Source: Bacteroidales bacterium (lineage in GTDB: Bacteria > Bacteroidota > Bacteroidia > Bacteroidales > P3). From it: a DNA stretch of 49,477 nucleotides. Each line of letters opens with the position of its first letter. Within the stretch, counting starts at the first letter, position 1. The stretch is from NCBI GenBank assembly GCA_030523765.1, contig JAUNHX010000015.1:1-49477 (forward strand), written 5' to 3'. Below, piece by piece: positions 34,073-42,751 of this stretch. The notes below the pieces were generated by a model. It saw only the letters and a list, made by a program, of their open reading frames with translations. It ran no database searches and was not told the origin of the DNA. The position numbers and the translations under genes were made by a program.

Positions 34073-35086
34073 TTACTTCACACCCAACTGTTCTAATGCT
34101 TTGGTAGCAGGTTCGTAGTTGGGATCGATCTGGAGAGCTGTGCGATAACAGATTGCGGCATTGTTACGATCGCCTTTCAGTTCGTATGCCACTCCGCGAT
34201 TATAGTGTGCTTCAACATATTGATTGTCGGCATCGATAGCTTTGGTGAAGAATTCGATGGCATTATCGTAGTCTTGATAAAGAATCATTTCGATATATCC
34301 CCGGTTGTGCCAAGCAAATTTGTTTTGAGGATCAATTTCAAGTATACGGGTGTAGAGTTCGATAGCTTGTTCGGGATTTTCAGTATCTTGATAGAGCATA
34401 GCAAGGGCATAGATGGCGTTGATATTGTTCGGTTCCAGTTGGATAGCAGTTTTCAGATACTCCACACCCAGCATGTTGTGGTGCTGTGCGTACAGAACAC
34501 CAAGTTCCTCATAGGCAGGCTCAAAATCAGGATAAAGATCGATAACACGACGGAAATAATGTACTGCGTTGGCTGTATCACCTTGTTGCTTGTACATGAA
34601 CCCCTTCAACATATAGGCAGTCTTGTTGTTAGGATCAATAGAAGTAAGGTGGTTGAGAGTTTCCATAGCGCGATCTAGGTCGTTGCTGTAGAATAGCAAT
34701 TCGCCCATTTTAGAATTAGCTTCAATATGATCGGGATCAAGTTCCAAAGCTTTGTTTAGGGCCTTGTAACTATCTTCCGATTTGCCATTTCTAAGATAGG
34801 CATCACCAAGAGCCACATAGTAGTTCACCTCATCGTCGTCCAACTCAATAGCTTTCTTAAAATCGGTTATTGCATCGGTAATTTGTTGTAGTTCAATCAG
34901 AATTTTACCTCTCTCATAATATAGTTCAGCATCTTTGGGATGTTGTTTAATTTTAGCATCCAACTGCAACAGACGTTCATCTCGATCCAATTGCTGCTCG
35001 GGAGTATGTTTACAAGCTGCGAATGGCAGAAGCGTAGCAAAAGCGAAGAGGGTGGCAAAACCCCAAAAGCGTAGATTATTTCTCAT
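34073..35086 (-). CDS. TPR-repeat lipoprotein
   Basis: I start at 35086 (MRNNLRFWGFATLF, residue 10 of the longest frame) because it yields a lipoprotein signal ending LLPFAAC. About 337 residues. Eight or so TPR units run from about 45 to the C-terminus (AELYYERGKILIELQ, VNYYVALGDAYLRNGK, IEAHYNRGVAYELKGD type). Probably a periplasmic or outer-membrane scaffold; no partner visible. The gene is upstream of the pyr leader on the same strand. A strong hairpin at 35519 separates it from the next gene. Confidence 0.85.
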   Translation of the reverse strand: MRNNLRFWGFATLFAFATLLPFAACKHTPEQQLDRDERLLQLDAKIKQHPKDAELYYERGKILIELQQITDAITDFKKAIELDDDEVNYYVALGDAYLRNGKSEDSYKALNKALELDPDHIEANSKMGELLFYSNDLDRAMETLNHLTSIDPNNKTAYMLKGFMYKQQGDTANAVHYFRRVIDLYPDFEPAYEELGVLYAQHHNMLGVEYLKTAIQLEPNNINAIYALAMLYQDTENPEQAIELYTRILEIDPQNKFAWHNRGYIEMILYQDYDNAIEFFTKAIDADNQYVEAHYNRGVAYELKGDRNNAAICYRTALQIDPNYEPATKALEQLGVK

Positions 35087-35232
35087 ATCTTTGCTAAAAC
35101 TACAAAGTGTCATTTTTATTGTGTCATAACCTCATTTTTATTTAAATCACAATTCCTAAATCAACTACCTTTTCTTATTTTGAGATTCTTATAATTGAAC
35201 CTTTTCTTTAACTTATTTTCTAATTTTATAAT

Positions 35233-35419
35233 CTCATGACTTATGAGAATCACGAAATCAAACCAATAATACAGCTAGAGTTCAAATATTCAAATCTCGC
35301 AGTTTATGTGAACCGCGAAATCAAACTAACAATCCTGCTAGAGTTCAATATTCTCATAGTTTATGAGAATCGTCAAATCAAAAAAAAATACAATTATAAC
35401 TTCAATAACAAAGTCTCAG
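35233..35419. repeat. Degenerate tandem repeat, about 60 bp per unit
   Basis: Three clear copies and a fourth weak one begin at 35233, 35296, 35353 and 35415. Each starts with a hairpin-like CTCAT ... ATGAG (exact in copies 1 and 3, decayed in copy 2), followed by GAAATCAAAC or a close variant and, in the first two, GCTAGAGTTCAA. The first two spacings are 63 and 57 bp, both multiples of three. Confidence 0.7.
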
Positions 35420-35518
35420 ACATCGACAGAAATGGCAAAATAACTGTAAAAATATTAACTTCTTGGTAATCAGGTTCTTTTCACAAACAATGTCAGTTAT
35501 GTAAACTAATATATATTA

Positions 35519-35564
35519 AAGAAAGGCGATCTCTTCTATTTAACTAGCTGAGATCGCCTTTCTT
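35519..35564 (-). terminator. Strong hairpin, probable terminator of the Cys-tail lipoprotein gene
   Basis: A 15-bp perfect stem (35519-35533 with 35550-35564) with a 16-nt loop, the outer arms AAGAAAGG and CCTTTCTT supplying T-rich tails on both strands. It is downstream of the minus-strand gene ending at 35676. Confidence 0.7.
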
Positions 35565-35675
35565 ATATGTTTATATATCTATCAAGTTATCTTTTCTATT
35601 TATTATGCCTAGTATTCTTAATATAAGGCTTTGTTATTTGGATAACGAATTAGATATATTATTAATCAAACCACT

Positions 35676-36497
35676 TTATTTTTTGCAGTCGTGATGAGGA
35701 CCTTCATGACCATCGCATCCTTCGTGACCTTTGCAACCTTCAGGTCCTTTACCTTCGGGGCATTGTGCTTTGCAACCCGGTTTGCCACCATTCTTGCAGC
35801 AACCACGACCTTCGCGAGGACGGAGCGTGTTGATGAATTCAGTACAAAGAGGATCTTTCTCGTTCATTTTTTCGGTCTGTTTAGCATCGATATAGTTGAA
35901 CATATCGATATATTCGGGATCGATATTCTCTTTGATTACCATACCCCGGAACATTTCGAGCTGTTCGGCAGTAGCACCATGATGTTCGCGATGCATGAAT
36001 TGGACAACCGAACGAGGAGCAATAGCACCTAAGATACTATCACGTTGTTCGAACGAAACTGTAGAATCAATCTTGTCATAGGCAGCATTGATGGCATCAC
36101 GATAGAGGTTGATGATAGAATCTGCCTGAGCATCATAGCGATGACCCTCTTGAGCCCATTCCTCACTCCACTGTTTCTTTAAGGGAGCCCAAACGGTGGT
36201 ATCGCGCATATACTTGTGGAATTCAAAGAATTGGCTATAGGTAATGGGACGGAACTGTTCGATTTGTTCGTCAGTTAGAGGGCCAGGAAGACCTTGAGGG
36301 CTATGGAAGATATCGTCATTGAAATGACAAATCATGTCATAGAAACGTTCGAAATCAGCATCAGCTGCGATGGCTTTCGAAACCTCCTCCTCAGTCAGTT
36401 CGTCAAAAATAGATTTCTCGGGGATAGCCGATTTGTTGCAGCTGCAAACTACCATTACTAAAAATGCTGCAAGCATTGTAAATGTGAACTTCTTCAT
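35676..36497 (-). CDS. Lipoprotein with Cys/His/Gly-rich C-terminal tail
   Basis: 273 residues, family not recognised. Lipoprotein signal MKKFTFTMLAAFLVMVVCSC with lipidation at Cys20 or so. Residues about 25-225 are acidic, helical and rich in Trp/Tyr/Met. The last 45 residues are strikingly rich in Cys, His, Gly and Lys (GRGCCKNGGKPGCKAQCPEG, then CKGHEGCDGHEG and HHDCKK), which looks like a metal-binding tail, though this is inference. It sits between a terminator and the DUF5683 gene and seems monocistronic. Confidence 0.8.
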   Translation of the reverse strand: MKKFTFTMLAAFLVMVVCSCNKSAIPEKSIFDELTEEEVSKAIAADADFERFYDMICHFNDDIFHSPQGLPGPLTDEQIEQFRPITYSQFFEFHKYMRDTTVWAPLKKQWSEEWAQEGHRYDAQADSIINLYRDAINAAYDKIDSTVSFEQRDSILGAIAPRSVVQFMHREHHGATAEQLEMFRGMVIKENIDPEYIDMFNYIDAKQTEKMNEKDPLCTEFINTLRPREGRGCCKNGGKPGCKAQCPEGKGPEGCKGHEGCDGHEGPHHDCKK

Positions 36498-36722
36498 GTT
36501 TTTAAAACCCTTATACGTGTCGGGAGCAACTTTAAGGTTTATTTATTTCTGTTTATTAATAATGTATACAATAATATTATTATGATATGTATAACTGGTA
36601 CTTTCGAGTCGATAAGATGATATAAAGAGGATAGTTGCGAACTAGAATGAAGAACGTCAAGTTGTTAGAATTATTGTGGAATAAATGTTTGATTTTGTTT
36701 TTTTAACGTGAATCACAATTCT

Positions 36723-37352
36723 TTAGAATCTAAGTGTAAAACTGAGTGATGGAGTGGCCTTCACTCCCCCACCCCACCCTATGGTTGGGATAGTCATGGG
36801 TTGAATAAGCAGACTCAGATCATCGTTGATTTCGAAGTCGAAAAGATGAGCAAAGACGTAGGCATCGACCATATTAAGAGCATAGAAAGCGATATCAATG
36901 AAAAGGTATAGTTGGAAGTCTTTGCTTTTAGATTGGTATAAGTTATAGATATTGGTAGTAGGATACGAAGCATATTCCTCAAGCTGAGTAGCTCCACTAT
37001 GCTGAGTACGATAAAGATATTCGTTTTTGAACATCATCATCTCGCTATAGTTATTCCAGACCACGTAGGACATAACTCCCAAGCCAGCATAGATGATAGG
37101 CAGTTTCCAAGCTTGATGATTATAAATTTGGCCACCACCAGGAACGATAGAAAGTAATAGTGCGGTGCGAGGACTGTGCTGATGAGTGGTTGAAAGAGTC
37201 AGCGACGAGTCGTTGATAGTATTGCCAAAGGCGGGATTAGGTTGGTTTACAGTCGTCTGAGCCTGTGCGTTGCCCAATGCATAAGCAATAAAAACAATAA
37301 GGAGGAACGAAACAGCCCTTATCTTTTTTGATAACAACGCACAGACAGGCAT
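36723..37352 (-). CDS. DUF5683-family envelope protein
   Basis: 209 residues. Signal or anchor at about 10-32 (FLLIVFIAYALGNAQAQ), then the family core: LLSIVPGGGQIYNHQAWKLP, a membrane segment (YAGLGVMSYVVW) and FQLYLFIDIAFYALNMVDAYV. I recall this domain as typical of Bacteroidetes and encoded directly after parB, as here (14-bp gap). Function is unknown; the genomic linkage to chromosome partitioning genes is the only hint. Confidence 0.82.
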   Translation of the reverse strand: MPVCALLSKKIRAVSFLLIVFIAYALGNAQAQTTVNQPNPAFGNTINDSSLTLSTTHQHSPRTALLLSIVPGGGQIYNHQAWKLPIIYAGLGVMSYVVWNNYSEMMMFKNEYLYRTQHSGATQLEEYASYPTTNIYNLYQSKSKDFQLYLFIDIAFYALNMVDAYVFAHLFDFEINDDLSLLIQPMTIPTIGWGGGVKATPSLSFTLRF

Positions 37353-37366
37353 GTTGACTGTTTTAA

Positions 37367-38242
37367 TTATTTGCGTTTTATCAGATCCATGATACGATCG
37401 AAATCGGCATCGTTGTTAAAATGGATGGTCACAGTTCCTTTTCCCCTACGACTCCGTTTGATATCGACCTCACTTTGAAGATATTGACGCAATGTGCTCT
37501 GACCAGCAGCGTGATGTTCAGGCAGAGTGCCAGAAACCTTCTTCACTACCGGTTTTTTAGGTTTCCCATAATCTTTCACAAGTTGTTCAGTTTGGTGAAC
37601 TGAAAGGTTGCGATCAATAATGGAATGAAGGATAGCTAGATGAGCCTCAGGATCCTCCACATTCACCAAGCAGCGAGCATGAGCCATACTGATTTGGTTG
37701 GTACTCAAAGCCAACTGAGTTTCAGAAGGGAGGTTGAGCAAACGCAGATAATTGGTGATGGTGGTACGGTTCTTCCCTACCCTTTCGCTAAGTTGTTCAT
37801 GGGTAAGTTGACATTCATCGATGAGGGCAGCATAGGAGAAAGCAATCTCCATAGCGTTAAGGTTTTCGCGTTGAATGTTTTCAACCAAAGCCATTTCCAT
37901 CATCTGGGTATCGGTAGCCACGCGGATATAGGCAGGAATTTCCTTCAATCCAGCACGTTGAGAAGCCCTAAAACGACGTTCACCAGCAATAAGCTGATAC
38001 TTATCGTTAGGCATATGACGCACCGTGATAGGAGTAATAACCCCCTGTTGTTTAATCGATAAAGCCAATTCCTCGAGTGCCTCTTCTGAGAAATCCTTAC
38101 GAGGTTGGAACGGATTGGCCTCGATTTTGTTGAGAGGGATGGTGGTAATGGCGGTGGTAAGGTTGGTGCCTGTTGCGAGGTCCACATCGCTAAGGATCGA
38201 ACCCAATCCTCGTCCCAAGCCTCCTTGTTTCTTTGTTGCCAT
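37367..38242 (-). CDS. parB: Chromosome-partitioning protein ParB
   Basis: 291 residues. N-terminal ParB/Spo0J domain (about 30-125) with ANPFQPRKDFSEEALEELA and the CTP-binding GERRFRAS. Central helix-turn-helix (about 150-180; NRTTITNYLRLLNLP). C-terminal dimerisation segment about 245-291. ParB loads at parS, spreads as a CTP-dependent clamp and works with ParA. I find no canonical parS (TGTTnCACGTGAAACA type) in the window. Confidence 0.96.
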   Translation of the reverse strand: MATKKQGGLGRGLGSILSDVDLATGTNLTTAITTIPLNKIEANPFQPRKDFSEEALEELALSIKQQGVITPITVRHMPNDKYQLIAGERRFRASQRAGLKEIPAYIRVATDTQMMEMALVENIQRENLNAMEIAFSYAALIDECQLTHEQLSERVGKNRTTITNYLRLLNLPSETQLALSTNQISMAHARCLVNVEDPEAHLAILHSIIDRNLSVHQTEQLVKDYGKPKKPVVKKVSGTLPEHHAAGQSTLRQYLQSEVDIKRSRRGKGTVTIHFNNDADFDRIMDLIKRK

Positions 38243-38282
38243 ATTTTTCAGTAGTTCGTTTAAGGTTAGATAAAAGAAAGGA

Positions 38283-39053
38283 TTAGATCTTTCCGTTACG
38301 TTTTAGAATCTCATTGGCGAGGTTCAGATAGTTGATGGCGCCCATGCTAGAAGCATCGTGCATAATAATAGGTTTGCCATAACTTGGAGCCTCAGCCAGT
38401 TTGGTATTACGATAAATCATCGTATCGAAGACCATACTCTTGAAATGAGAGCGCACATCCTCCACCACCTGACGAGCCAAACGGAGACGCGAGTCGTACA
38501 TCGTAATGAGCAGACCCTCAATGCTAAGGTTAGTATTGAGACGCGTCTGAACAATACGCACCGTATTGAGCAGTTTTCCAAGACCCTCAAGGGCAAAGTA
38601 TTCACTTTGGATAGGAATAATCACCGAATCGCTAGCCGTAAGGGCATTGATGGTGATGATACCCAACGAAGGAGAACAGTCAATGATGATGAAATCATAG
38701 TCATCCTTGATAGGCATGATAGCGTTCTGGATGTAGAACTCACGTTTTTTTGCGTTAACCAACTCGATTTCAGCGCCAACAAGGTCAATACGAGTGGGCA
38801 GTAGATAGAGATTAGGGGTATCGGTTTCAACGATACAATCCTTCACATTGGCCTGACCCATGAAACACTCATAGGCACTCTTCTCCAGCTGGTCGGGATC
38901 GATACCCAAACCCGAAGTAGCATTAGCCTGCGGGTCGGCATCGATGAGCAGCACTTTATATTCCAAAACAGCCAACGAAGCACTGAGGTTGCACGAGGTG
39001 GTAGTTTTACCCACACCACCTTTTTGGTTGGCCACGGAAATGATTTTTCCCAT
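38283..39053 (-). CDS. parA: Chromosome-partitioning ATPase ParA (Soj type)
   Basis: 256 residues, the small chromosomal type without an N-terminal DNA-binding domain. Deviant Walker A KGGVGKT (11-17), Walker A' LLIDADPQAN, and IIIDCSPSLG. Starts directly at MGKIISVANQ. It lies 40 bp upstream of parB in the usual parA-parB order and shares the unit with DUF5683. Confidence 0.96.
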   Translation of the reverse strand: MGKIISVANQKGGVGKTTTSCNLSASLAVLEYKVLLIDADPQANATSGLGIDPDQLEKSAYECFMGQANVKDCIVETDTPNLYLLPTRIDLVGAEIELVNAKKREFYIQNAIMPIKDDYDFIIIDCSPSLGIITINALTASDSVIIPIQSEYFALEGLGKLLNTVRIVQTRLNTNLSIEGLLITMYDSRLRLARQVVEDVRSHFKSMVFDTMIYRNTKLAEAPSYGKPIIMHDASSMGAINYLNLANEILKRNGKI

Positions 39054-39132
39054 TTTGTTATTGCTTTATGTTCTTATACCAAACTTAATACACAGAAGCC
39101 CGAAAGGGGCTGATATGTAAGGTACTAGAGGT

Positions 39133-39480
39133 TTAAATTTTAATATTGTCGATATCGGACAGAACGCTGTCAATATCGTCGTTGTGTTCAGCCTGCATAG
39201 GTTCAGCCTCGCCTGCAGGGATTTCGCCAGTTTCGATGTAATGGAAAGCGTTGGAGAGTCCGCGTTGGAACTTCTCGAAGTCCTCTTTATAAAGGAACAT
39301 CTTATTTTTATCGAAATAGAATTGGCCCGTTTCGTTATCGAACACTTTTCTGCTCTCAGCAATGGTGATAAACATATCGCCAGCTTTGGTTTGCTTCACA
39401 TCGAAGAAATACTTACGTTTTCCAGCACTAATTGACTGAGAATACAGTTCTTCCGGTTGATCTTTCTTTTTTGAATACAT
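39133..39480 (-). CDS. DUF3276 (PUR-like) protein
   Basis: 115 residues. The core (about 10-85) shows the PUR-alpha-like repeat: SAGKRKYFFDVKQTKAGD, then ITIAESRK and an FDKNKMFLYKEDFEKF segment. PUR folds bind single-stranded nucleic acid. The acidic tail is variable. Conserved small protein of Bacteroidetes, here 79 bp upstream of parA on the same strand. Confidence 0.88.
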   Translation of the reverse strand: MYSKKKDQPEELYSQSISAGKRKYFFDVKQTKAGDMFITIAESRKVFDNETGQFYFDKNKMFLYKEDFEKFQRGLSNAFHYIETGEIPAGEAEPMQAEHNDDIDSVLSDIDNIKI

Positions 39481-39506
39481 ACTGTTCTTAGTATTAAATC
39501 ATTTTG

Positions 39507-39514
39507 CAAAATTA
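39507..39514 (-). promoter_or_regulatory. -7 element for DUF3276-parAB
   Basis: The minus strand reads TAATTTTG, an exact -7 match about 27 bp upstream of the DUF3276 start; no clear -33 box. Confidence 0.45.
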
Positions 39515-39627
39515 TTACTTTTTCTACGAAAAGAATCTTTTTTGGCAGCATTTTTATCAACAGTTGTTCGTTGAATAGGCCTTTGAAAAAGGGTTAAAAT
39601 AGTGGCCGCCAAGTATAATACAGTCTT

Positions 39628-40926
39628 TTAGTCGTTGCGACACGTACACTCCTTGTGTGTCATAATATCCAAAATCATATTGTCGGTTTGGTCCATACCG
39701 TCATGTCCTAGACGACCCAAGTTGCTAACCGAACGATCCACATCCTTTTCGGAGAGACCATCCGTTTCGTCTACAACCCTATCCTCCAGAGCTAAACGGC
39801 TGCTAACGAAAGCACTATAAACACCAGTGGCCATTTTAAGAGCACAACTGGGTTTAGCCCCATCGCAAACCATACCAGCCAAAGTATTAATCATATTCTT
39901 TAAGGCGTATCCAATTTGCTCTATATTACCACCTTGCAAGAAGACAAGACCCGCACTAACACCCATCGAGGCATTCACAAGTCCACAAAGTGCACTGAGA
40001 CGTCCAATGCCGCGTTTGATATAAATCGACATTAAATGACTCAGAATCAATGCGCGCGTTATCTCCTCATCCGAGTTACCGTTTCTTTTACCAAACTCAT
40101 AGACAGGCAAAGTGCAGCAAATACCCTGATTGCCGCTACCACTATTGCTATAAATAGGTTTGGTGCAGCCCTCCATACGGGCATCCGAAGCAGCCACAGT
40201 GCGAGCCACCACTTGGTGAACAATATCACCGTTGGCATGCCCCATGAGAATCTGTCCAGTATGTAAGCCCATACCTTTCACCCCCTCATCGGCAGCAGCA
40301 CGATTCAGTACTACAGTATCGTTGATAAACTGCAGTTCGCTAATGGGAGCAGTGGTAGCGTATTCATAGATACGAGCCACCGAAAGCTTTGGGGTATCGC
40401 AAGCAGCATTTGTGTCAGCTTCAATATCAACACCCGTTTTCTGATCCAAAATCACACTATCGTCTTTGCTGATATAGATGAAGTTAGTGTGTCTCTTTGC
40501 AATCACTGCTTTAGCCTTCTTGCCAGCCGCTTCGCAGCAGCACTCGATATATAGTTTATCGCAGTTTTCTTCAACACCGATGCAGATACAGCTGCTATGA
40601 TTGGCCAGCCACTGTTTGGCGGCAATCACCTCTTCGGGGCTGATAGTCAGTATTTCGAGGCTTCGTTCCGAACGACCTGCGGTAACAGCCATAGCCACAG
40701 CAATAGGAAGACCTATCATGCCAGTGCCGGGAATACCAACCCCCATAGCGTTTTTGAACACATTCTTGCTCAGTCGCAACGTAATTTTCTCGGGTTCGCA
40801 ACCCAGTGTTTCACAAGTTTTTGCGACACATAAGGCAACCGCACCAGGTTCGGTACAGCCGGTGGCAGGAACCACCTCTTGCTGTATCAGCTTCTGAATT
40901 TCAATTCGCTCTTGATCGGTCATCAC
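39628..40926 (-). CDS. CyuA/UPF0597-family cysteine desulfidase-like protein
   Basis: 432 residues. Matches the UPF0597 (YhaM/CyuA) family, which contains L-cysteine desulfidases with a labile Fe-S cluster: VVPATGCTEPGAVALC near the N-terminus, MGVGIPGTGMIGLP, SGSGNQGICC, and ALCGLVNASMGVSAG. The cysteines at CTEP, GICC and ALCG are candidate cluster ligands. The neighbouring deoxyhypusine-synthase-like gene is 27 bp upstream, suggesting one operon. CyuA or serine dehydratase-type activity is inference; family identity is firm. ATG 40923 is an equally possible start. Confidence 0.85.
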   Translation of the reverse strand: MMTDQERIEIQKLIQQEVVPATGCTEPGAVALCVAKTCETLGCEPEKITLRLSKNVFKNAMGVGIPGTGMIGLPIAVAMAVTAGRSERSLEILTISPEEVIAAKQWLANHSSCICIGVEENCDKLYIECCCEAAGKKAKAVIAKRHTNFIYISKDDSVILDQKTGVDIEADTNAACDTPKLSVARIYEYATTAPISELQFINDTVVLNRAAADEGVKGMGLHTGQILMGHANGDIVHQVVARTVAASDARMEGCTKPIYSNSGSGNQGICCTLPVYEFGKRNGNSDEEITRALILSHLMSIYIKRGIGRLSALCGLVNASMGVSAGLVFLQGGNIEQIGYALKNMINTLAGMVCDGAKPSCALKMATGVYSAFVSSRLALEDRVVDETDGLSEKDVDRSVSNLGRLGHDGMDQTDNMILDIMTHKECTCRND

Positions 40927-40953
40927 AGAACAATATCGGATTAGCTTAGAGAT

Positions 40954-41991
40954 TTATTTGGTGAAGAGTTTCTGCCAGTTCTTGTATTCGCGTTCGCGCC
41001 AAGGACCATTGTGGTACACATAGCTAGCCATCAGAGGAATAACTGTCGTACCCTCAGCGTAAACCATTTGTTGCAACTGTTCGCTAACCTTACCCCACGA
41101 GCCAGCCTCGAGAAGTGTAGAGCTCGAGCAAGCACCATCGCGAACGTCAGCTACAGTGATTTGGATAGCATATTTGTGCATAGGAACCTCATGTCCAAGT
41201 ATTTCGGCACAAACTACAGTATCCTGAGCAAAGTTCTTGGGAGTACCACCACCCACCATGAACAGACCCGTTTCGGGGGCAGCCATCTTGATTTTGGTCA
41301 GTTCAATGAAATCGCAAACCGAGTCGATGCTAAGATAGGGCTTACCCTCTTGAGCACGCATCCACTGATGTTTGCCAATACCGAAGCCAGCGCTACTGTC
41401 GCTGAAAGCGGGACAGAAGATAGGAACGCCACATTCGTAGCAGGTCTGTATCAGGCTGTCTTTCTTTACGCTACGACCCTCATGGAGCCATTTGCCCAGT
41501 TCATAGATGAATTCGCGCGAGCTATAGGGGCGAGCCTCTAGCATGTTGGCCAATTCGAAGGTAGCGTTATCGCAAGCCTGCAGTTCCTCCTCATCGATGA
41601 AGGTATCGTAGATACGGTCAATATAGAGTTCGCGCAACACAGTGTCAGGAACCACATTCTCCTTAGTACCAATATAATGTTTGAAACCCAGAGCTTCGAA
41701 GAGGTCCATATCGATAATCGAAGCACCCGTACTAACCACTACATCGACCATTTTGTTTTTCACCATGTCGACATAAACCTGCATACAACCAGCAGCGGAG
41801 GTGGAACCAGCAATAGTGAGGATGTTAGTGCACTCTTTTTCAGCACACATCATCATCAAGATGTCGGTGGCACGAGCGGTATCACGGCTAGTAAACGACA
41901 TGTGGCGCATAGCATCGATCAGTTGAGTAGAGTCGTAACTCTTGATGTCGATGTGTTGAACGGTCTCTTTCAGAAGGTCTTTCTTTTCCAT
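40954..41991 (-). CDS. Deoxyhypusine-synthase-like protein
   Basis: 345 residues. NAD site with TIAGSTSAAGCMQ; VVVSTGASIIDMDLFEALG; FMVGGGTPKNFAQD; and the active-site segment EAGSWGKV, in which Lys301 matches the lysine that forms the enzyme-substrate imine in true deoxyhypusine synthase. Bacteria lack eIF5A, so a bacterial relative is more likely to act on polyamines, such as homospermidine formation, than to make deoxyhypusine; that is inference. No polyamine genes are adjacent. It precedes the CyuA-like gene by 27 bp. Confidence 0.85.
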   Translation of the reverse strand: MEKKDLLKETVQHIDIKSYDSTQLIDAMRHMSFTSRDTARATDILMMMCAEKECTNILTIAGSTSAAGCMQVYVDMVKNKMVDVVVSTGASIIDMDLFEALGFKHYIGTKENVVPDTVLRELYIDRIYDTFIDEEELQACDNATFELANMLEARPYSSREFIYELGKWLHEGRSVKKDSLIQTCYECGVPIFCPAFSDSSAGFGIGKHQWMRAQEGKPYLSIDSVCDFIELTKIKMAAPETGLFMVGGGTPKNFAQDTVVCAEILGHEVPMHKYAIQITVADVRDGACSSSTLLEAGSWGKVSEQLQQMVYAEGTTVIPLMASYVYHNGPWREREYKNWQKLFTK

Positions 41992-42067
41992 TTTATTATA
42001 TTAATATTAGTATACATTATTATATTTCAAACAATTATTCTCACAGCATAGTTTTTCTGTGAAATTG

Positions 42068-42075
42068 CAAAGATA
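42068..42075 (-). promoter_or_regulatory. -7 element for the deoxyhypusine-synthase-like gene
   Basis: The minus strand reads TATCTTTG, an exact -7 match about 77 bp upstream of the start; no clear -33 box. Confidence 0.4.
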
Positions 42076-42236
42076 CATAAAAATATTGAATTGTAAACAT
42101 TTTTTTTACTTCTCCCCTTTCCTTTCCATACTCATGGCTGATTCTCTTGATATTATCAAGGAATAATGTTGCACTAAACAAAGGAGAATAATTCAACACA
42201 GAAAGAGGATGATGATCAAGCAATCTAACTCCTACC

Positions 42237-42269
42237 TAAGTCTAATGTAAGTCTAACATAAGTCTAACT
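42237..42269. repeat. Three tandem 11-bp repeats
   Basis: TAAGTCTAATG, TAAGTCTAACA and TAAGTCTAACT follow one another without spacing. Nine of eleven positions are identical in all copies. One helical-turn spacing suits a protein-binding array; no function is evident. Confidence 0.75.
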
Positions 42270-42667
42270 TTTTAAGAACTGAGAAAAGAAAAAAATAAAG
42301 TTCTTATCTTATAGAAAAACAACCATAATGGTGAAACATCAAAACAAAACGATTACACGATCTATTGAATGAATAATATAATGTGATATCAAATAAATAT
42401 AAAATGGTGTAATCCAATATGTAAAATTGATTACTTAAATAAATACTTTATGTATAGAAACCACTGTTTTGCCTCATAAAGCATCCAGCATAATAGGCAG
42501 GAAACAGAAAGAAAAAAAACAATTATAATCACATATATTGTTTGTAACTAATTGAAATTAAACGTAATATAATTGTATCATTGATGTTGTAAGATATAAA
42601 AATTGCTTCATGACGATCAAAAAGCAGAATGAATCATTTTTTGACTGTTTTTTCCTCTTTCAAGCAT

Positions 42668-42693
42668 AAAAAAAGGCTCTATTTTTAGAGCCT
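42668..42693 (-). terminator. Rho-independent terminator, orphan
   Basis: Stem AGGCTCTA (42674-42681) with TAGAGCCT (42686-42693) and a 4-nt loop; on the minus strand seven Ts follow (42674-42668). No protein gene precedes it on that strand, so it would terminate a small RNA or a read-through transcript. Confidence 0.75.
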
Positions 42694-42745
42694 CATTTGT
42701 TTAAAATAGTACGTTTTTTAGTTTTTAGAAAAATATTTTTAATTT
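42668..42745 (-). ncRNA. Candidate small RNA between promoter and terminator
   Basis: A minus-strand promoter pair (42752-42780) and the terminator at 42668-42693 would delimit an RNA of about 78 nt, very A/T-rich before the terminal hairpin, with no ORF longer than a few codons. This is inferred from signals alone. Confidence 0.35.
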
Positions 42746-42751
42746 TTTAAT

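Larger units (their letters stand above)
35114..35675. other. Spacer with degenerate tandem repeats and a terminator
   Basis: These 562 bases hold no gene I trust. They contain imperfect tandem repeats at 35233-35419 and the strong hairpin at 35519-35564. A 77-codon plus-strand frame (35236-35469) merely translates the repeats. Confidence 0.6.

Noticed and set aside
35233..35419. CRISPR array
   Set aside because: Only three to four decayed units with related rather than unique spacers, and no cas genes anywhere in the window.
35236..35469. 77-codon plus-strand ORF in the repeat region
   Set aside because: It only translates the degenerate tandem DNA repeats, lacks a promoter-like pair or recognisable fold and ends abruptly; kept as a repeat observation instead of a gene.
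42041..42223. 60-codon minus-strand ORF ahead of the deoxyhypusine-synthase-like gene
   Set aside because: It spans the -7 element of that gene and has no family features.
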